From: Karstenula rhodostoma CBS 690.94
Lineage: Eukaryota; Ascomycota; Dothideomycetes; Pleosporales; Didymosphaeriaceae
Direction of reading: 5' to 3'
Length of the DNA: 64,000 bases
Assembly (NCBI GenBank): GCA_010093485.1
Contig: MU001516.1
Span: 186,001-250,000, forward strand
Part shown: piece after piece, positions 22,631-33,401 of the stretch
Position numbering within the stretch: position 1 is the stretch's first letter
Layout of the letters: each line of letters begins with the position of its first letter
The notes under the pieces: model-generated
Told to the model about the DNA's origin: nothing
The model's database searches: none
What the model saw: the letters and a program-made list of their open reading frames with translations, nothing else
Program-made: the position numbers and the translations under genes

Positions 22631-23886
22631 CAGCACACACACTTCAGCGACTCCCACCCCATAGACCGCCGTGTAGCTTTGTTTTTTAGTCCCAGAGCCC
22701 ATTTCCAAGCCATCGTCATGCTTTTAGTCCCAGCCCCAGCCCAGCATCACACTCCTGTCCCGTTATTTTTTTTTCGTAAAGCAAAGCACCTCCACATATA
22801 TTGAGGTAGACCAATCTTCTAGATCGCAGTCCCCAGCCCATCGGCCAGGTCTTCAGCGGCTTCTGGTCCCTGCCCGCAACCACGCACCCCACAACGCTGC
22901 TTTCACTTTCCTTTTAGTCCCCAAACCACACATCAGTCACGGGATCGTAATTTTCTGTCCCCAGCCCAGCCCAGCGTCATCGAAGCCATACCCCTCCGAT
23001 TCCAATCCCACGCCCACATCCTCTTCCTCATCATCTTTTTCTGCCGTCCCCACCCACCACCCATGAACTCCTCCGGATGGCCTTTCAAATCCGCAAGAGC
23101 CAGTTTTTCTCCGAGCTCAGCCCCATGCCGACTATTCCCTCAACCTTTTCGTCCTGGACCAAACACCATGAATTCGATATCTTTCCCATTGTCGATCCCG
23201 CTCACAGACACCCAGCCCATGCATAGAATCATAAGTTTCTTTGTAGTCCCCTCCGCACCCACCCACCCCATGGCCCCATATCTTGGAACATTTTAATCCC
23301 CAAAGCTCATATACACAGCGTACTGAGGTTTTAGTTCCACAGCACCAGCACAGCACCGGCACAGCACCATGGTCCAAATGGCTCTTCCCTTGCTATTTTC
23401 TTTTTCTTCCAGTCCCCGACCCATGGTCCAACCTCTCGAAACATTTTAGTTCCCGCCCGTCCGTAACCACCCAGCCCATAGTCCAGTCCCTTAATGGTTT
23501 TTAGTCCCCTCTCCGCCCCATGACCTTCCTCACCATGTCCATTTAGTCCCCACAGACACAGACACAGACACCATCATTTGGATGTCTCTTCCATTTTAGT
23601 CCCACCCTCCCCCAGCCCAACAAGCCCATGGTCCAACCTCTTGGAACATTTTAGTCCCCCCTCCCCCAAATCAGCAAAAAAGAAGTGTGCAGCAGAGTCT
23701 AGCAAGGGGAGTCGTGTTATATACACCTTTTCCCACCCAAGCACGATGGGACGACTCCTCCCTTCGAGTCAGCCTACCGCTTTGCACCTCCGCTCACACA
23801 TTCACACATTCGCACTCGCACTCGCACCTCGTAACGTAAAAATCATGACTTCATTACCCATAACCACCCCAGGATATGCCATCTAT

Positions 23887-25318
23887 CTACAACTCATCCC
23901 TCTTCCTCCTCTGTCCCCCCGCCTCCCCCTCCGCCTCCTTCTGACTCCCCAAAATCTCCCTCTCCGCCTCCGCCTGCTGCGCCTCAAACCGTGCCTTCTC
24001 CACACTCTCCTCCCACATCTTCTTCTTCGTATTCCTCGGCGCGCCCTCGCCCCGCGCAGGGAGCACCGTGCCGTCGCCGCGGACCACGGGGCCGTCGTCT
24101 TCTTGTTGCTGGGTGGGGTTATGCTTGCGGAGTTGCGGGTGGTCCGGGACGTCCTCCGCGCCCTGCTGAGATTGCGATTGTGAGTGCTCTGCCATATTTC
24201 CTATGGATTGGGATAGTGAGGAAGGGGGACTCGGGTCCGGCGGGTCGCCTGCGTAGCCTCGTCCGCCGCCGCCGACGCGCACGTAGTTCGCCTGTTGTTG
24301 TCCGGGGTGGCGCGGGGGTATGCCACCGGTTGCACTCGGCTTGACGATGAGGCTTGTTGAGGGGTTTGCGATTGCGCTGGAAGTAGCTGCTGAGGCGGGG
24401 ATAACTGCGAAGACAATGCGGAAGAGGAGCTTCAGCGGCCAGAGGATGAACCACGATATGGGGCCGTATAACCACCGCCTGAAGACCAGCCAGATGACGG
24501 TTGTGATGAGGATGTAGAAGGTTGTTTCGAGGTACCACGTATCGCTTTTCTGGCTCTTGAGGAGAGTTGTGACGAGGGTCTTGCTGTTAGCAAGGAGGGA
24601 GTTAAGGTCAGAGTATTTCTCTCCGAGGTCTGCAAGCGCGGCAGTAGACTGTTCAAGTGTTTCTTGGGCGAAGCGTGAGCGCGAGAGCTCGCTTTGCATC
24701 AACTGGTGGGTGCGTCTGAGGGCGGCTGTCACGTCTGAGGAGGCTTGAGTGACAATTTCGGATTCGTTGATGCCGTTACCGCGCCGACGGTGGGTGGAGG
24801 AGGGAGTCGACGAGCCGGCGCCGGATTGGAGGTTCGAGAAGAGGAGTTCGCGTTCTTTGAGTTTGGCGCGGTCGGCGTTGTGTTTGGCGGTCAACTGCGC
24901 CTTGCGGTACTGTGTTCGAGAGCTTCACACATCGTGTTAGCAGGTAATCACTTTCATCCGGAGTGTTGGAGACTCACGATCTCAGGTCCTCCGTCAACCT
25001 CGCGAGTAACACAGCAAGTCTGCTTCTCTCGCCGTCCCTGACACTATCTCTCCGCCTGCCAGAACTTCCTGCGCCCAAAAAGTCCTCGACTTCCTGCCTG
25101 AGAAGTTCAAGGTCCTCCTCAACGCCCTTCAAGCTTTCATGTATCTCAGCACTGAGCTCCAACCGAATGTCCCCCTCCTCGGCGTCGAGCGGTTGGCTTC
25201 CGGGCTGGAAATCGAGTTTGGCGAGGCGCTGAATGAGCTGCTGAACACCCTTGTTCGATTCGGATAGGGCAGTGAGGCGCGTTGTTAGGGTCTGCGTGGT
25301 TGGGGGAAGCGGGGGCAT
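23887..25318 (-). CDS. SEC20: Sec20-type ER SNARE (458 aa, two exons) ending in RDEL
   Basis: Exon 1 is 24978-25318 and exon 2 is 23887-24922. The 55-nt intron has donor GTGAGT, branch CTAAC and acceptor GAAG; the nearer CACAG site would break the frame. The N-terminal helical region (LTALSESNKGVQQLIQRLAKL) precedes a SNARE-like segment at about residues 177-243, including SELSRSRFAQETLEQSTAAL and KYSDLNSLLANSKTLVTTLL. A long hydrophobic stretch (about 244-298) follows directly, with TFYILITTVIWLVFRRWLY. After a disordered lumenal tail the protein ends KRDEL. Sec20 is a Qb-SNARE for Golgi-to-ER COPI retrograde fusion, and yeast Sec20 also carries a lumenal HDEL (family knowledge). It is divergent from MRPL44. 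Confidence 0.85.
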
Positions 25319-25592
25319 GGTGGGTTGCGTGCAGCCAGGGTGGAAGCAACGGGCGATGACGCGCCGCTCTTTCTTAGGCCTGTCGGCATTTGTTTGTTCC
25401 GCGTTGTGCACGGACCACATGAGACAGATTCTCGAGATTCGAATCGGGGGACGATTGCGGAGAGATTGAATCGTTTCATCGCATTGTGATTGCTGCTTGG
25501 TTGGTTTACTTCTGATTCGCGACAAGTTCTTGCTAACTCGCACCAGACGCTTTCAAGACTCCACATTCGCTCACTGTCGCCCTCCGGCCAAC
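25319..25592. promoter_or_regulatory. Divergent promoter between SEC20 and MRPL44
   Basis: Only 274 bp separate the two start codons. The interval includes a palindromic GATTCGAATC near 25437 and a TTGCTTGGTTGG stretch. No canonical TATA box is obvious on either strand. Confidence 0.55.
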
Positions 25593-25941
25593 ATGATCAC
25601 CCGATTCCTCACCGACGTCCGCGTCAAGTTCAACCCTTTCTCCCCGCGCGCAAAGCCAGCGCGGCTCTTCCTCTCGTTGATCCCTCCGAATGCGCGCGCC
25701 GATGGCATGAAGGTAGAGACGAAGATGCTGCCACGAACAAGCACAGAGCCAGCAACGCTGGATGTGAAGTTTAGTACGTGCAGATTGGAAGTCAATTGCT
25801 TTCGCCATATCTAACAAGACCACAGAAGACGGAAAGGAACTCAAGCTCGAGCTCGACAAGATGCGGATACCAGAGGTGATGGAGGAGGTCGACCGACATT
25901 CGCGGATGTTGGCCCGCAAGGAGGAATTGACTGGCAACTGA
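25593..25941 (+). CDS. MRPL44: Mitochondrial large-subunit ribosomal protein mL53 (98 aa, two exons)
   Basis: Exons are 25593-25773 and 25826-25941. The 52-nt intron has donor GTACGT, a TCTAAC branch and acceptor CACAG. The protein starts MITRFLTDVRVKFNPFSPRAK, then SARxFLSLIPPN-like sequence (here PARLFLSLIPPNARADGMK), and ends with an acidic/basic helix (EVMEEVDRHSRMLARKEEL). This matches yeast MrpL44/mL53 in length (98 residues) and pattern; the mature protein belongs to the 54S mitoribosomal subunit (family knowledge). The Arg/Lys-rich start fits mitochondrial import. It faces inorganic pyrophosphatase tail to tail, with 222 bp between stop codons. Confidence 0.85.
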
Positions 25942-26163
25942 GGCGACAATGCGGTGCGAGCGTTGGTGTACAGATACTGTATTTTGATATGCATTTGCAT
26001 TGCACGGAGTCATGGCATTGAGGGGACGAGTGATTGTTCATTTATGAAAGTTTCCAAAGACCATTCGAGGTTTTACGTAGGCATCAATCAACATGTGCCA
26101 CACAACTTTTGTCTAGACTTTGGACATGGACATATCTCCCTGGTCCTGCTGCGCTGCAGGTGT

Positions 26164-27208
26164 CTACGCAGAAGGCGCACCGCTGATGAAGAACCACTTA
26201 TCGATGCTGGGGTCGATCGGAGCGGGGCTCTGGTTCTCGCCCTGCGGGATGTTGATCGAGCTGGGGTCGACGCGGTCTTGCGAGTGCTGGACAGTAGTGT
26301 TGGCGCTGTGATGTTGTCAGTGGCTGTTCCTGAATGGTAGAGAGCCAAACTTACAGAGCAACGTCACCCTTGGCAGTCTTGCCAGTGATGAGACGTTCCC
26401 AAGCCTCGGCGCACTCGCGGACAATGTCCATGGCGTACTTCTTGTTCTTGCACTCGCCGGAGAAGGCGAACTGGTTCTCGGGCTTGCCGTCGGGGATCTT
26501 GTAGATGCGGAACCACTCGTTGGTGGCCCTCAGGAGACCAGGAAGGTGGCGCTCGACATCCTCGACGTCGTTGAGCTTGGGGGCAAGCGGGTCGTTGACG
26601 TTGATGACGATGATCTTCCAGTCGGTCTCCTCCTCGTCGAGCAGAGCCATGACACCGAGGACCTTGACCTGGATGACCTCTCCGGGCCTGTAGACAAGCT
26701 CACCAATCTCGCACACGTCCAACGGGTCGTCGTCGCCCTTCGCCTTGGTCTCCGGGTGGATGGCATTGGGGTCCTCCCATGTCTGCGTGGGCTGTCAGTG
26801 CGTGCACCCATAGCGGGGTGTGTGCAGTGTGCAGTCGTACCTGGGGGAAAGCACCGTAGTTCCAGAGGTAGCCCTTGTGCGGGAAGCAGTTGCGCACGTA
26901 GCGGAGCTTGCCCTTCTTGATGTCCTGCTTGATGGGGTTGAGCGTCTCCTCCTTGGAGATCTGCGTGGCGCGTCAGTCAAAAAGTCGTTGGCGGGGTAGC
27001 CTGGTGATGAGGGGCCGCCACGCACCTCCATCTTCGCATTGGTCCAGCGCGGCACCTCGACGACCATGTTCAGGACCGTCTGCTGCTCGTTGGCATACAG
27101 AGGAATGTCGTGGAAGGGCGAGACGGGCACGCCATCCTTCTCGATGAAGATGCGGTGCTCGAGGGTGTTGGCGGCGCCAATCCTGCGGGCAGTGTACTGG
27201 GGAGCCAT
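26164..27208 (-). CDS. IPP1: Soluble inorganic pyrophosphatase, family I (290 aa, four exons)
   Basis: Exons: 27026-27208, 26841-26960, 26355-26782 and 26164-26305. Introns have donors GTGCGT, GTACGA and GTAAGT and acceptors CGCAG, CGCAG and CACAG. The protein starts [20 protein letters not shown]. The family I signature [11 protein letters not shown] lies mid-protein with the metal-binding aspartates intact, and the C-terminus is [12 protein letters not shown]. Other family blocks are [31 protein letters not shown] and [20 protein letters not shown]. The enzyme hydrolyses pyrophosphate to phosphate with Mg2+ and is cytosolic in yeast (family knowledge). The length fits yeast Ipp1 (287). The frame is open for a further 86 codons to an in-frame ATG at 27466 (separate entry). 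Confidence 0.95.
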
Positions 27209-27466
27209 TGTGTGTGTATTGCGGGTGGGGTGGAGGTGTCCTGCCAGCTGCTGTGTTCGAGCGTGGGTTTTGTTGACGGTAGCGGGCGTGGTGGGGCTGG
27301 CAGGAACGGAGGGGCGCTGATGATTAGCCACACTGACGAAAGAGAGCGCCGTGACCGCACATGCAGGCCTGGGCGACGTGGACGGAGAAAATTGCAGGCG
27401 AGGGACAGTAGCACGGGTCTGGCCCAGAGTGAGCGTGAGCCGCGCAGGGAAAGGAAAGCGGTTCAT
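27209..27466 (-). other. In-frame 86-residue extension upstream of IPP1 ATG
   Basis: An ATG at 27464-27466 is in frame with the IPP1 start, and no stop codon intervenes. The 86 residues contain no Asp or Glu, several Arg and Lys, and many Ser, Thr, Pro and Ala, opening [20 protein letters not shown]. This composition suits a mitochondrial presequence. It could be a 5' leader that happens to be open, or the basis of a second, mitochondrial isoform. Confidence 0.4.
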
Positions 27467-27768
27467 GCAGGCAATTGATAATAATACAACACTAGAAGGA
27501 GACTAGGCACGCGTGCGGCTACCATTACAATGCGGAGAATGATGCGAAAGCCGAGGGCAAACATTTGAGTCGAAGGAAGCCGAGGGTCGGACGGTCACGT
27601 GCATCGCGGGTGCCGCGCACGGTTCGCCGTAGAGCTTTGGTTGGAGCTTGTCTTTCCAGCGAAATGTATCTTTCATCGTTTCCTGTCGATATGGTCAGTG
27701 GTCTCGCCGTCTCTTTCGCTCACGGAATAGAACGTGGACAATCTCGAAAGTAGGCAAGCACGTTACAT
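27467..27768. other. Gap between IPP1 upstream region and the 648-aa gene
   Basis: This short interval holds the distal IPP1 promoter and the 3' end of the next gene, both on the minus strand. I see no gene or repeat in it. Confidence 0.5.
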
Positions 27769-29824
27769 TCAATACAATTTATGAGGACGCCAAAAGCCAG
27801 GCTTAGCAACGATACCAGCCCGACCGTGTACCCTGTCCGCGATGTTTCCGTCCAGGTGGTGCACATCTGCTTCGTTGACAGGTGGATCAGCTCCGACGCC
27901 GTCATCGGCCAACTCGGCCTCATCATCCCAATCCTGTTCAGCATAGTCGAATGCTTCCTCGTCGAAGTATACATCGTGCATATCTTGCGGCGGTGGCAGA
28001 GCGCCTTCTTCGTAAAAGAGCTGGTCTGCATGTCCGTACAGTTCTTCTTCTTGTCGTTCATAGAGGCTAGGGCCGGCTACTTTTGGCACTGCAGGATAGT
28101 AGAGTTCGTCAACGCCCGCAAAGCGCACACTTGGTATCCGTCGAACAGTGGGATAAGCCTCGGGAGTCTGTCTCATGTTGCTCTGTACTGGAACACGTGG
28201 ATACGGCCCTTGGGACTTATGCTGCAGTGCCTCTGCTATGCGCTTCTCGTGAAACGCTGTGTTGCACTCTTGTAATATTCGCCCAAGACTGGAAGAAGTG
28301 TGCTGGCCAAGATCGTCGTGTGCGAGCGGTTCTGTTTCATGGTCTAAACTAACGTCTCGATGCACCGTAGGGTCTGGAGGTTGTACACAGTGGGTATGAC
28401 CTCGCGACGCGGGAATATGGCGTCGATGGCCGCTATGGGTCGATACGAAAGGTGGCATAGAGGATGGCGAAGCGACATCTTCCAGTGTCCGACGCCTTGC
28501 AGCTCGATCCACCAGATTGATGCGGCGTGGTGAGGAAGTGTGCTGGGGGAGGGAGTGCGAACGAGACAGGCGCTCATTTGTCGGGGGCAGAGACGAAACC
28601 TGGAATCGCCCACCTATATTATCCACCAAATGTCTGGTTGTGATTGGAGGAATTGGGGGTGAGTGCAACACTTCCCCACCGACATTGTTGCCTGTTCTCC
28701 CACCACGCGTGGAGTCCAGCTGACCACTGCTCTTAGCAGCTTCTACACGACCATGTGCTGGAGTCAAGCTTGGTACCCGAACAGACTCTGGCCATGAAAC
28801 ATAACTTCCACTCTCATGGCGTGGGCCTCTCCCTCCAGATCCCGGGTATGATGTCTGGTCTGCCGGTTCAACCGTCAGGATGGCCTGGTCTACGACCGAT
28901 GACGGCTGACGCAGGGAGCGGCTGGCATCCCGTAGCTTTCTGTGCGATGGCTTCTTGGTATGGACATTCAGGTCTTGCTCCGCTAGCGTTGGTCGCACGG
29001 AAGTGAAGTAAGCAGATATCTCGTCTTCTTTCACGTGTGCTTGGTCTTTCTTTCGTTTCTTCCTGGGTGACCCTGGCGGTGGACCGACTTCAGCTTTGCC
29101 TTTGTGCTTCTGCAAGAACCTCATCTCTGAGAAGACCAGGTCGGGCACTATATCAGGTCAGGTATGAACTGGATTGTGGGGGCGTCACATAGGGTGGCTT
29201 ACAGCCACGGCCTTTGACTGGCGATGACACCCTGCCCTTGTTGAACAATCCCAGTTTCTCTCTCGGCTTTAACTAGTCCGTTAATTAACACACCACCAAC
29301 AATCCTCACACAAGGATGCTTCTCACAGTCAGTCGATCCCGGGGGACGTTCTTGGCCTGGAAGCTCTGGACTAGGCCACTGCCCGACTTGCTGGCCTTCT
29401 TGCGTCGGGACTTGCGTCTTTCCTTGTTTGATTCGCCCCCGTCGCGCCTCTGAGCATGCAGTCCCCGCTCCTTTGCATCTTTGGACAAGGGCTCATACCG
29501 CTCGGGGCGTGTCTTGTGACGGGGTTTGCGTCTGTAAGGTTTGCTCGATACGCTGCGCTCGGAGCGGCTTGCGGAGTGTGATGCATCAGTGTGACCGGTT
29601 TCGTCTGCCTCTTCCCCGACAGATGGTGCCGAAGGTTGCCCCTTGTCGTGCTGGAGAGCAGCGAGCAACGAGCTGTCCGAACTGCCCCGTTTCCGTCTGC
29701 GCTGCTCCTTGGGGGCCCGTTCAGGTCCTACTGAGCAGGGGACGTGATGCTCTTCTTCTTGTCCAGGTGGACTCGGAGGCTGGTGCGGAAGCACAGTCTC
29801 GCTCAGCCACTTGTGTATATCCAT
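27769..29824 (-). CDS. Conserved hypothetical protein, largely disordered (648 aa, three exons)
   Basis: Exons: 29327-29824, 29203-29272 and 27769-29147. Introns are 54 and 55 nt (donors GTGAGA, GTAAGC; acceptors ACTAG, TATAG), and the phases fit. The ATG at 29824 gives MDIHKWLSETVLP. The region spanning the small middle exon reads NVPRDRLT, LKPREKLGLFNKGR, SSPVKGRG and LPDLVFSEMRFLQKH. It is the best-conserved-looking block, because three exons splice into one continuous motif. Before it is a Lys/Arg-rich segment (KERRKSRRKKASKSGSG), a plausible nuclear signal. After it comes a long Ser/Pro/His-rich disordered stretch, and the C-terminus is acidic (AEQDWDDEAELADDGVG). No enzyme domain is seen. 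A nuclear role is plausible from composition only; the family is not identified. Confidence 0.75.
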
Positions 29825-31571
29825 GTCAAGAGTCAAACGGTGCAGGATGGGCGGCTGACAGAGCGTGCCGGGCCGCCGTGGGGATCTCGAGGGCGTGGTC
29901 CAGCTGTCCGACTGTGTGCTGACTCTTGGTCTTGTCGGGGTGATACGGCATAGAGAGCGGGAGATGGCCGCAAGCACTGTTGTCCACAAAACCGGTAGAG
30001 ATGCTCGTATGCAGACGAGGTTGGTGCTGTGCGACGCGGGAGTGCCAATGTTGCATTGGAGAGGTGGGCTATCCAAACGCATGTGCAATAGCTATCTTTC
30101 GAGCAGGGTCAGGTGTTGTTGGAGCGGCTCTTGAGATGAAGCAAGGACAGCCCACCGCGGCAGGCAGTGACGACCACGATGGGAGGCAGGAGCATTGGGG
30201 TAGACAGACATCAGATTACGATTCGATGATTTGACATGGTGAGAAGTCACACATGATTGTCCGAGGGTGCTCGGCGTGTTCGAGGCGGTGACTGAAGGGT
30301 GCCGTGATTGCTGGCCTCGCAAAGTCTGATTGGTGGTACCGCACTTTCGCAGCTTCGTTCAGAGAGAAACGGCTTCCAACGCGGGTTGACAGGCGTAGTC
30401 GCACTGCCATGTGTCCGCCGTCAGCCACGGCTCCACGGCGCGCATCTTGTGCCCATCTACATGGCGCGGCGTGGTCGTTGCGAGTCCGTCGTCGTCGTTG
30501 GAGATGCTACATGGTATGGTGCAACGACGCGACGCCGATGTAGGCGTGCGTCACTCGTCCCCACGCGCCGCACGAGCCACTTGGTCGACGGCGACGGTCG
30601 AGCCGCCCGCGCGATAGGCATCCTCTTCCTAAGCCGTCCCTGGATGGCAGCCAACAACTGGTGCGGAGTTCCTTTTGCATTGATGGTGTCGCTGGCGAAC
30701 GCCTCCGTTCGGGCTCTGCTCGCCCGTTCGTCTCGCTCGCCCAATGACGGCGCCCCAGCGCGCAACGTCGAGGTGAATGGCCGTCTCCAAGACGCGCGAC
30801 GGGCCTATCAAAGAAATCGACCTGTACCATCTGCACCAGGCCAGCGGCAAACACTTCCACGCCGGCTGCCATTGGGCTGGGGCCGTGGGAGCTAGCGCAG
30901 CGCCTGCATTGCCCCAGCATCACGGGATAGACGTGGGCCGTCGTCGACAGAGGCGTGTGGCACTGGCACATCAGACTCCATGTCTCCTGCGCTGCAATCC
31001 GCCGCTCTCCAAACGGCCACCGTCGCACGCTCTCGCTCAGGAGATAACCCCTCCGTGTCGACTAGGCCCTGCTGCAATTGGGCCGCCTACGCCCAGCAGC
31101 CTGCTCGGTGCTTCTCACTCGCCCCGGCCTCCAGCCCTTTTTTACTTGCCGGTTCCCTGCGACCCAGCGATTGCGTGAGAGATCGATACAGCTAGCGCTC
31201 TTTGTCCGGAGGGGGATTTTCTCGCATCCTTTGCTGCCCCGCAGCTCTCGACCTCCTCGCCTTCCGACCTTCACAGTTCTCGCCCTCCAGTCGCTCACGG
31301 CCTATTCTCGACTCCCTCCCCTCTAGGAACCTCTCAGGACAGCGCTCGATTGTGCGGTTCGCTCTCTCTCTCCAGTAGCCTTCAGGTCAAATGTTCGTTC
31401 CGTCACTGCTCCTTCCCTGTGCCTCATCCCGCCACCATGGCCTCTGCCCACCTTCCCTCTGTCGTCGCGGATTTCCGTCTACAAGTCATGTCATGAGCCG
31501 CTCTGTACCCTACCGTTGTTCTGTTGCGAGTTCGTGAATTGAGACCGTTCAGTGTTCGCTACATCTACATC
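29825..31571. other. 1.75-kb divergent intergenic region
   Basis: This separates the starts of the 648-residue gene and the glycine-rich RRM gene. Open frames up to 195 codons occur on both strands around 30300-30900, but they are Arg/Ala/Ser-rich mirror frames without motifs. From about 31100 to 31560 the plus strand is pyrimidine-rich (CTCTCGACCTCCTCGCC and similar), typical of the leader of a highly expressed fungal gene. A CAATGG-free, TATA-free core is all I can see. Confidence 0.5.
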
Positions 31572-32477
31572 ATGTCGACAAAACTCTTCATTGGGTAAGT
31601 ATTACATCACCACCACAAACGACCCGACACTAACCGACCACAGTGGCCTTGCGTGGCACACCGACGATGGCACTCTTCGCCAGAAGTTCGAGGAGTTCGG
31701 CCAGGTCGAAGAAGCTGTGAGTGACTGACCCGACTCCGACTCGCACTTTCGAGCGACTTCCCTCCCTGTCACGCCTCATAGCTTTCTGCGCAGATGAGAA
31801 TGGGCAGTCCTCGGATCGTCAAATTTCCACTTGTACGGAACTAACTCGCGCCAGGTCGTTGTCAAGGACCGCGATACCGGCCGCAGCCGTGGATTCGGCT
31901 TTGTGCGCTTCTCCCAGGAGTCCGAGGCCGATAACGCCATGCAGAACATGAACAACGTCGAGTAAGCAAAATACCCCTCCAAAGCTGCGATGACATCATC
32001 GACTGTCATGGTTGTTTTAGCTCGTCAGTACACCTGCTGACATGAACAGATTCGATGGCCGCACCATCCGCGTTGACAAGGCTTCCGACCGCTCTGGTGG
32101 CGGCGGTGGCGGTGGCGGACGCGGCGGCTACGGAGGAGGCCGTGGTGGTGGTGGATACGGCGGCGGCGGTGGCAGCTACGGCGGCGGCGGCGGCGGTAAG
32201 TAACTGCATTTCTAACGTGACATGGTTCCTGTCTGACCCGTGCAGGCTACGGCGGCGGGCGTGGCGGTATGCTTCAGGAACCATGTGCGTGAAGATTACT
32301 TGACTAACGCGCATCACAGGCTATGGCGGCGGCGGCGGTGCCTCCTGGGGACAGGGTGGCGGTGGTGGAGGAGGCTACCAACCCCGTGGCGGCTACGGCG
32401 GTGGTCAAGGTCAGGGTGGCTACGGCGGCGGTCAGGAGGGTCAGAACGGCGGCGGCGGTGGTGGCCAGCAGTGGTAG
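31572..32477 (+). CDS. Glycine-rich RNA-binding protein, single RRM (175 aa, six exons)
   Basis: Exons: 31572-31594, 31644-31716, 31855-31961, 32050-32195, 32246-32266 and 32320-32477. All introns have GT-AG ends (donors GTAAGT, GTGAGT, GTAAGC, GTAAGT, GTATGC) and most have CTAAC/CTGAC branches. The phases close to 528 nt. One RRM occupies residues about 3-78: RNP2 KLFIGGL, then RNP1 [10 protein letters not shown] at about 44-51. The rest is Gly with Tyr, Gln, Arg and Ser in GGYGGG and RGG-like runs, ending GGQQW. This is the small GRP/CIRP architecture of stress- and cold-responsive RNA chaperones; such proteins bind RNA in nucleus and cytoplasm (family knowledge). Exon 5 is only 21 nt and lies within the Gly repeats. 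Too split to show as one long open frame. Confidence 0.88.
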
Positions 32478-33401
32478 AGATTGACGACTGCGACATGCCC
32501 CCTCCTCCCGGCCATGCCAACATCGGAACGGCTGGACATCCTTCCCTCGGTGTTGTGCTGGATCGACGACTTTGACTTTTACGTGCGATGAAAAAAATGG
32601 TGGTCTTCTTCTAGACGTCTGGCTTGAACTCTATCTTCCTTAATGGTGGGCACTGGTGGTGACCCAATGAGCTTCTACGATTCTTTGCTTGTCTCGGGGC
32701 AGGATGGATTGGAGAGTGCGATTTGGGTTGGTAACTGATGAGACGATGATACCCCATCAGAGCGTGCTGTTATCGTGTACCTTGCTTTCCAGAGTCGATC
32801 TTAGCTACAGGTCCGCTCCTTCGAATGCCAACTGCTAGTTCCTATCCAACTGTCCACTAAAACATGGCGTCCCACCCTGAGCACCTGAAAACCTCGCGTC
32901 TTCACTAGACGGACCATCGCCAAGCCGCTGGATGAATCTGGCACGAGCACTATCGCCAACCCTGGGCGCAATCTGGCACTTCCTTCACACGCAGCGAGCT
33001 GCAAAGGAACGACGTTGCTGGCCGTCTGCTGCGGGACACAGCAATACGGCAGACTCGTGTGAATTTTCTCGTCGACGTGCAGCAGTGTGACAGGCGCACA
33101 TGAGGTGTGCCCAACCCGGGGAGGCCAGATTAGTGCGTGCGGGGGATCAGACTACGAGTCGCCTCTCAACACGCGACGCTGGCCAGATTCTTCATTCACA
33201 GCTTGGGCATGCGTGCGCCTCTCAAGTCCAAGGGTTTATCACAGGATGGCGAGGGATTCGTATTGCACCGCCACATACACATGTCGGTCGTTGCTGCCTT
33301 GACATGATCTTCGGCTGGGCTGCGCGCCTTGCGAAACCTCAAACCTCGCCAATTGCTCTCCCACCCCGCTTCCTCTACACCCCTACCTTCATTTCATCAG
33401 C
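32478..33401. other. Intergenic, no gene seen
   Basis: This holds the 3' UTR of the glycine-rich RRM gene and the promoter of the TAP-like hydrolase. Frames are short and without motifs. A T/C-rich stretch (CCACCCCGCTTCCTCTACAC) directly precedes the next start codon. Confidence 0.5.

Larger units (their letters stand above)
18690..23700. repeat. Degenerate tandem-repeat zone II (units about 40-70 bp, C-rich plus strand)
   Basis: A short unit with consensus TTTTAGTCCCCAGACCCATG is repeated many times with heavy divergence. Clear copies start near 20942, 21850, 21980, 22021, 22684, 22721, 22912, 23291, 23443, 23499, 23541, 23594 and 23648. In the best-preserved stretch (23443-23648) the spacing is 42-56 bp. 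Further left the TTTTAG part is often lost but an ACATG/CCATG core keeps recurring at roughly 40-70 bp. The stretch CCCATGGTCCAACCTCT occurs twice, near 23431 and 23626. The TTTTAGTCCC box is shared with zone I, so the two zones probably have a common origin. An AT-rich patch at about 19505-19700 interrupts it. The open frames inside are consequences of the repeats, not genes. Confidence 0.7.

Noticed and set aside
22250..22804. 184-codon frame in repeat zone II
   Set aside because: Its only notable feature, a repeated 17-residue block, is the 51-bp tandem duplication read in frame; the rest is repeat consensus.
18690..23700. Introner-like elements or a CRISPR-type array
   Set aside because: Units lack a 5' splice donor and consistent branch site, so they are not introners. 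Repeats are heavily diverged and spacers are not of constant length, and the host is a eukaryote, so CRISPR is excluded.
30308..30895. 195-codon plus-strand frame in the divergent intergenic region
   Set aside because: Open frames of similar length exist on the opposite strand over the same bases; Arg/Ala/Val composition and no domain. GC-rich DNA explains it.
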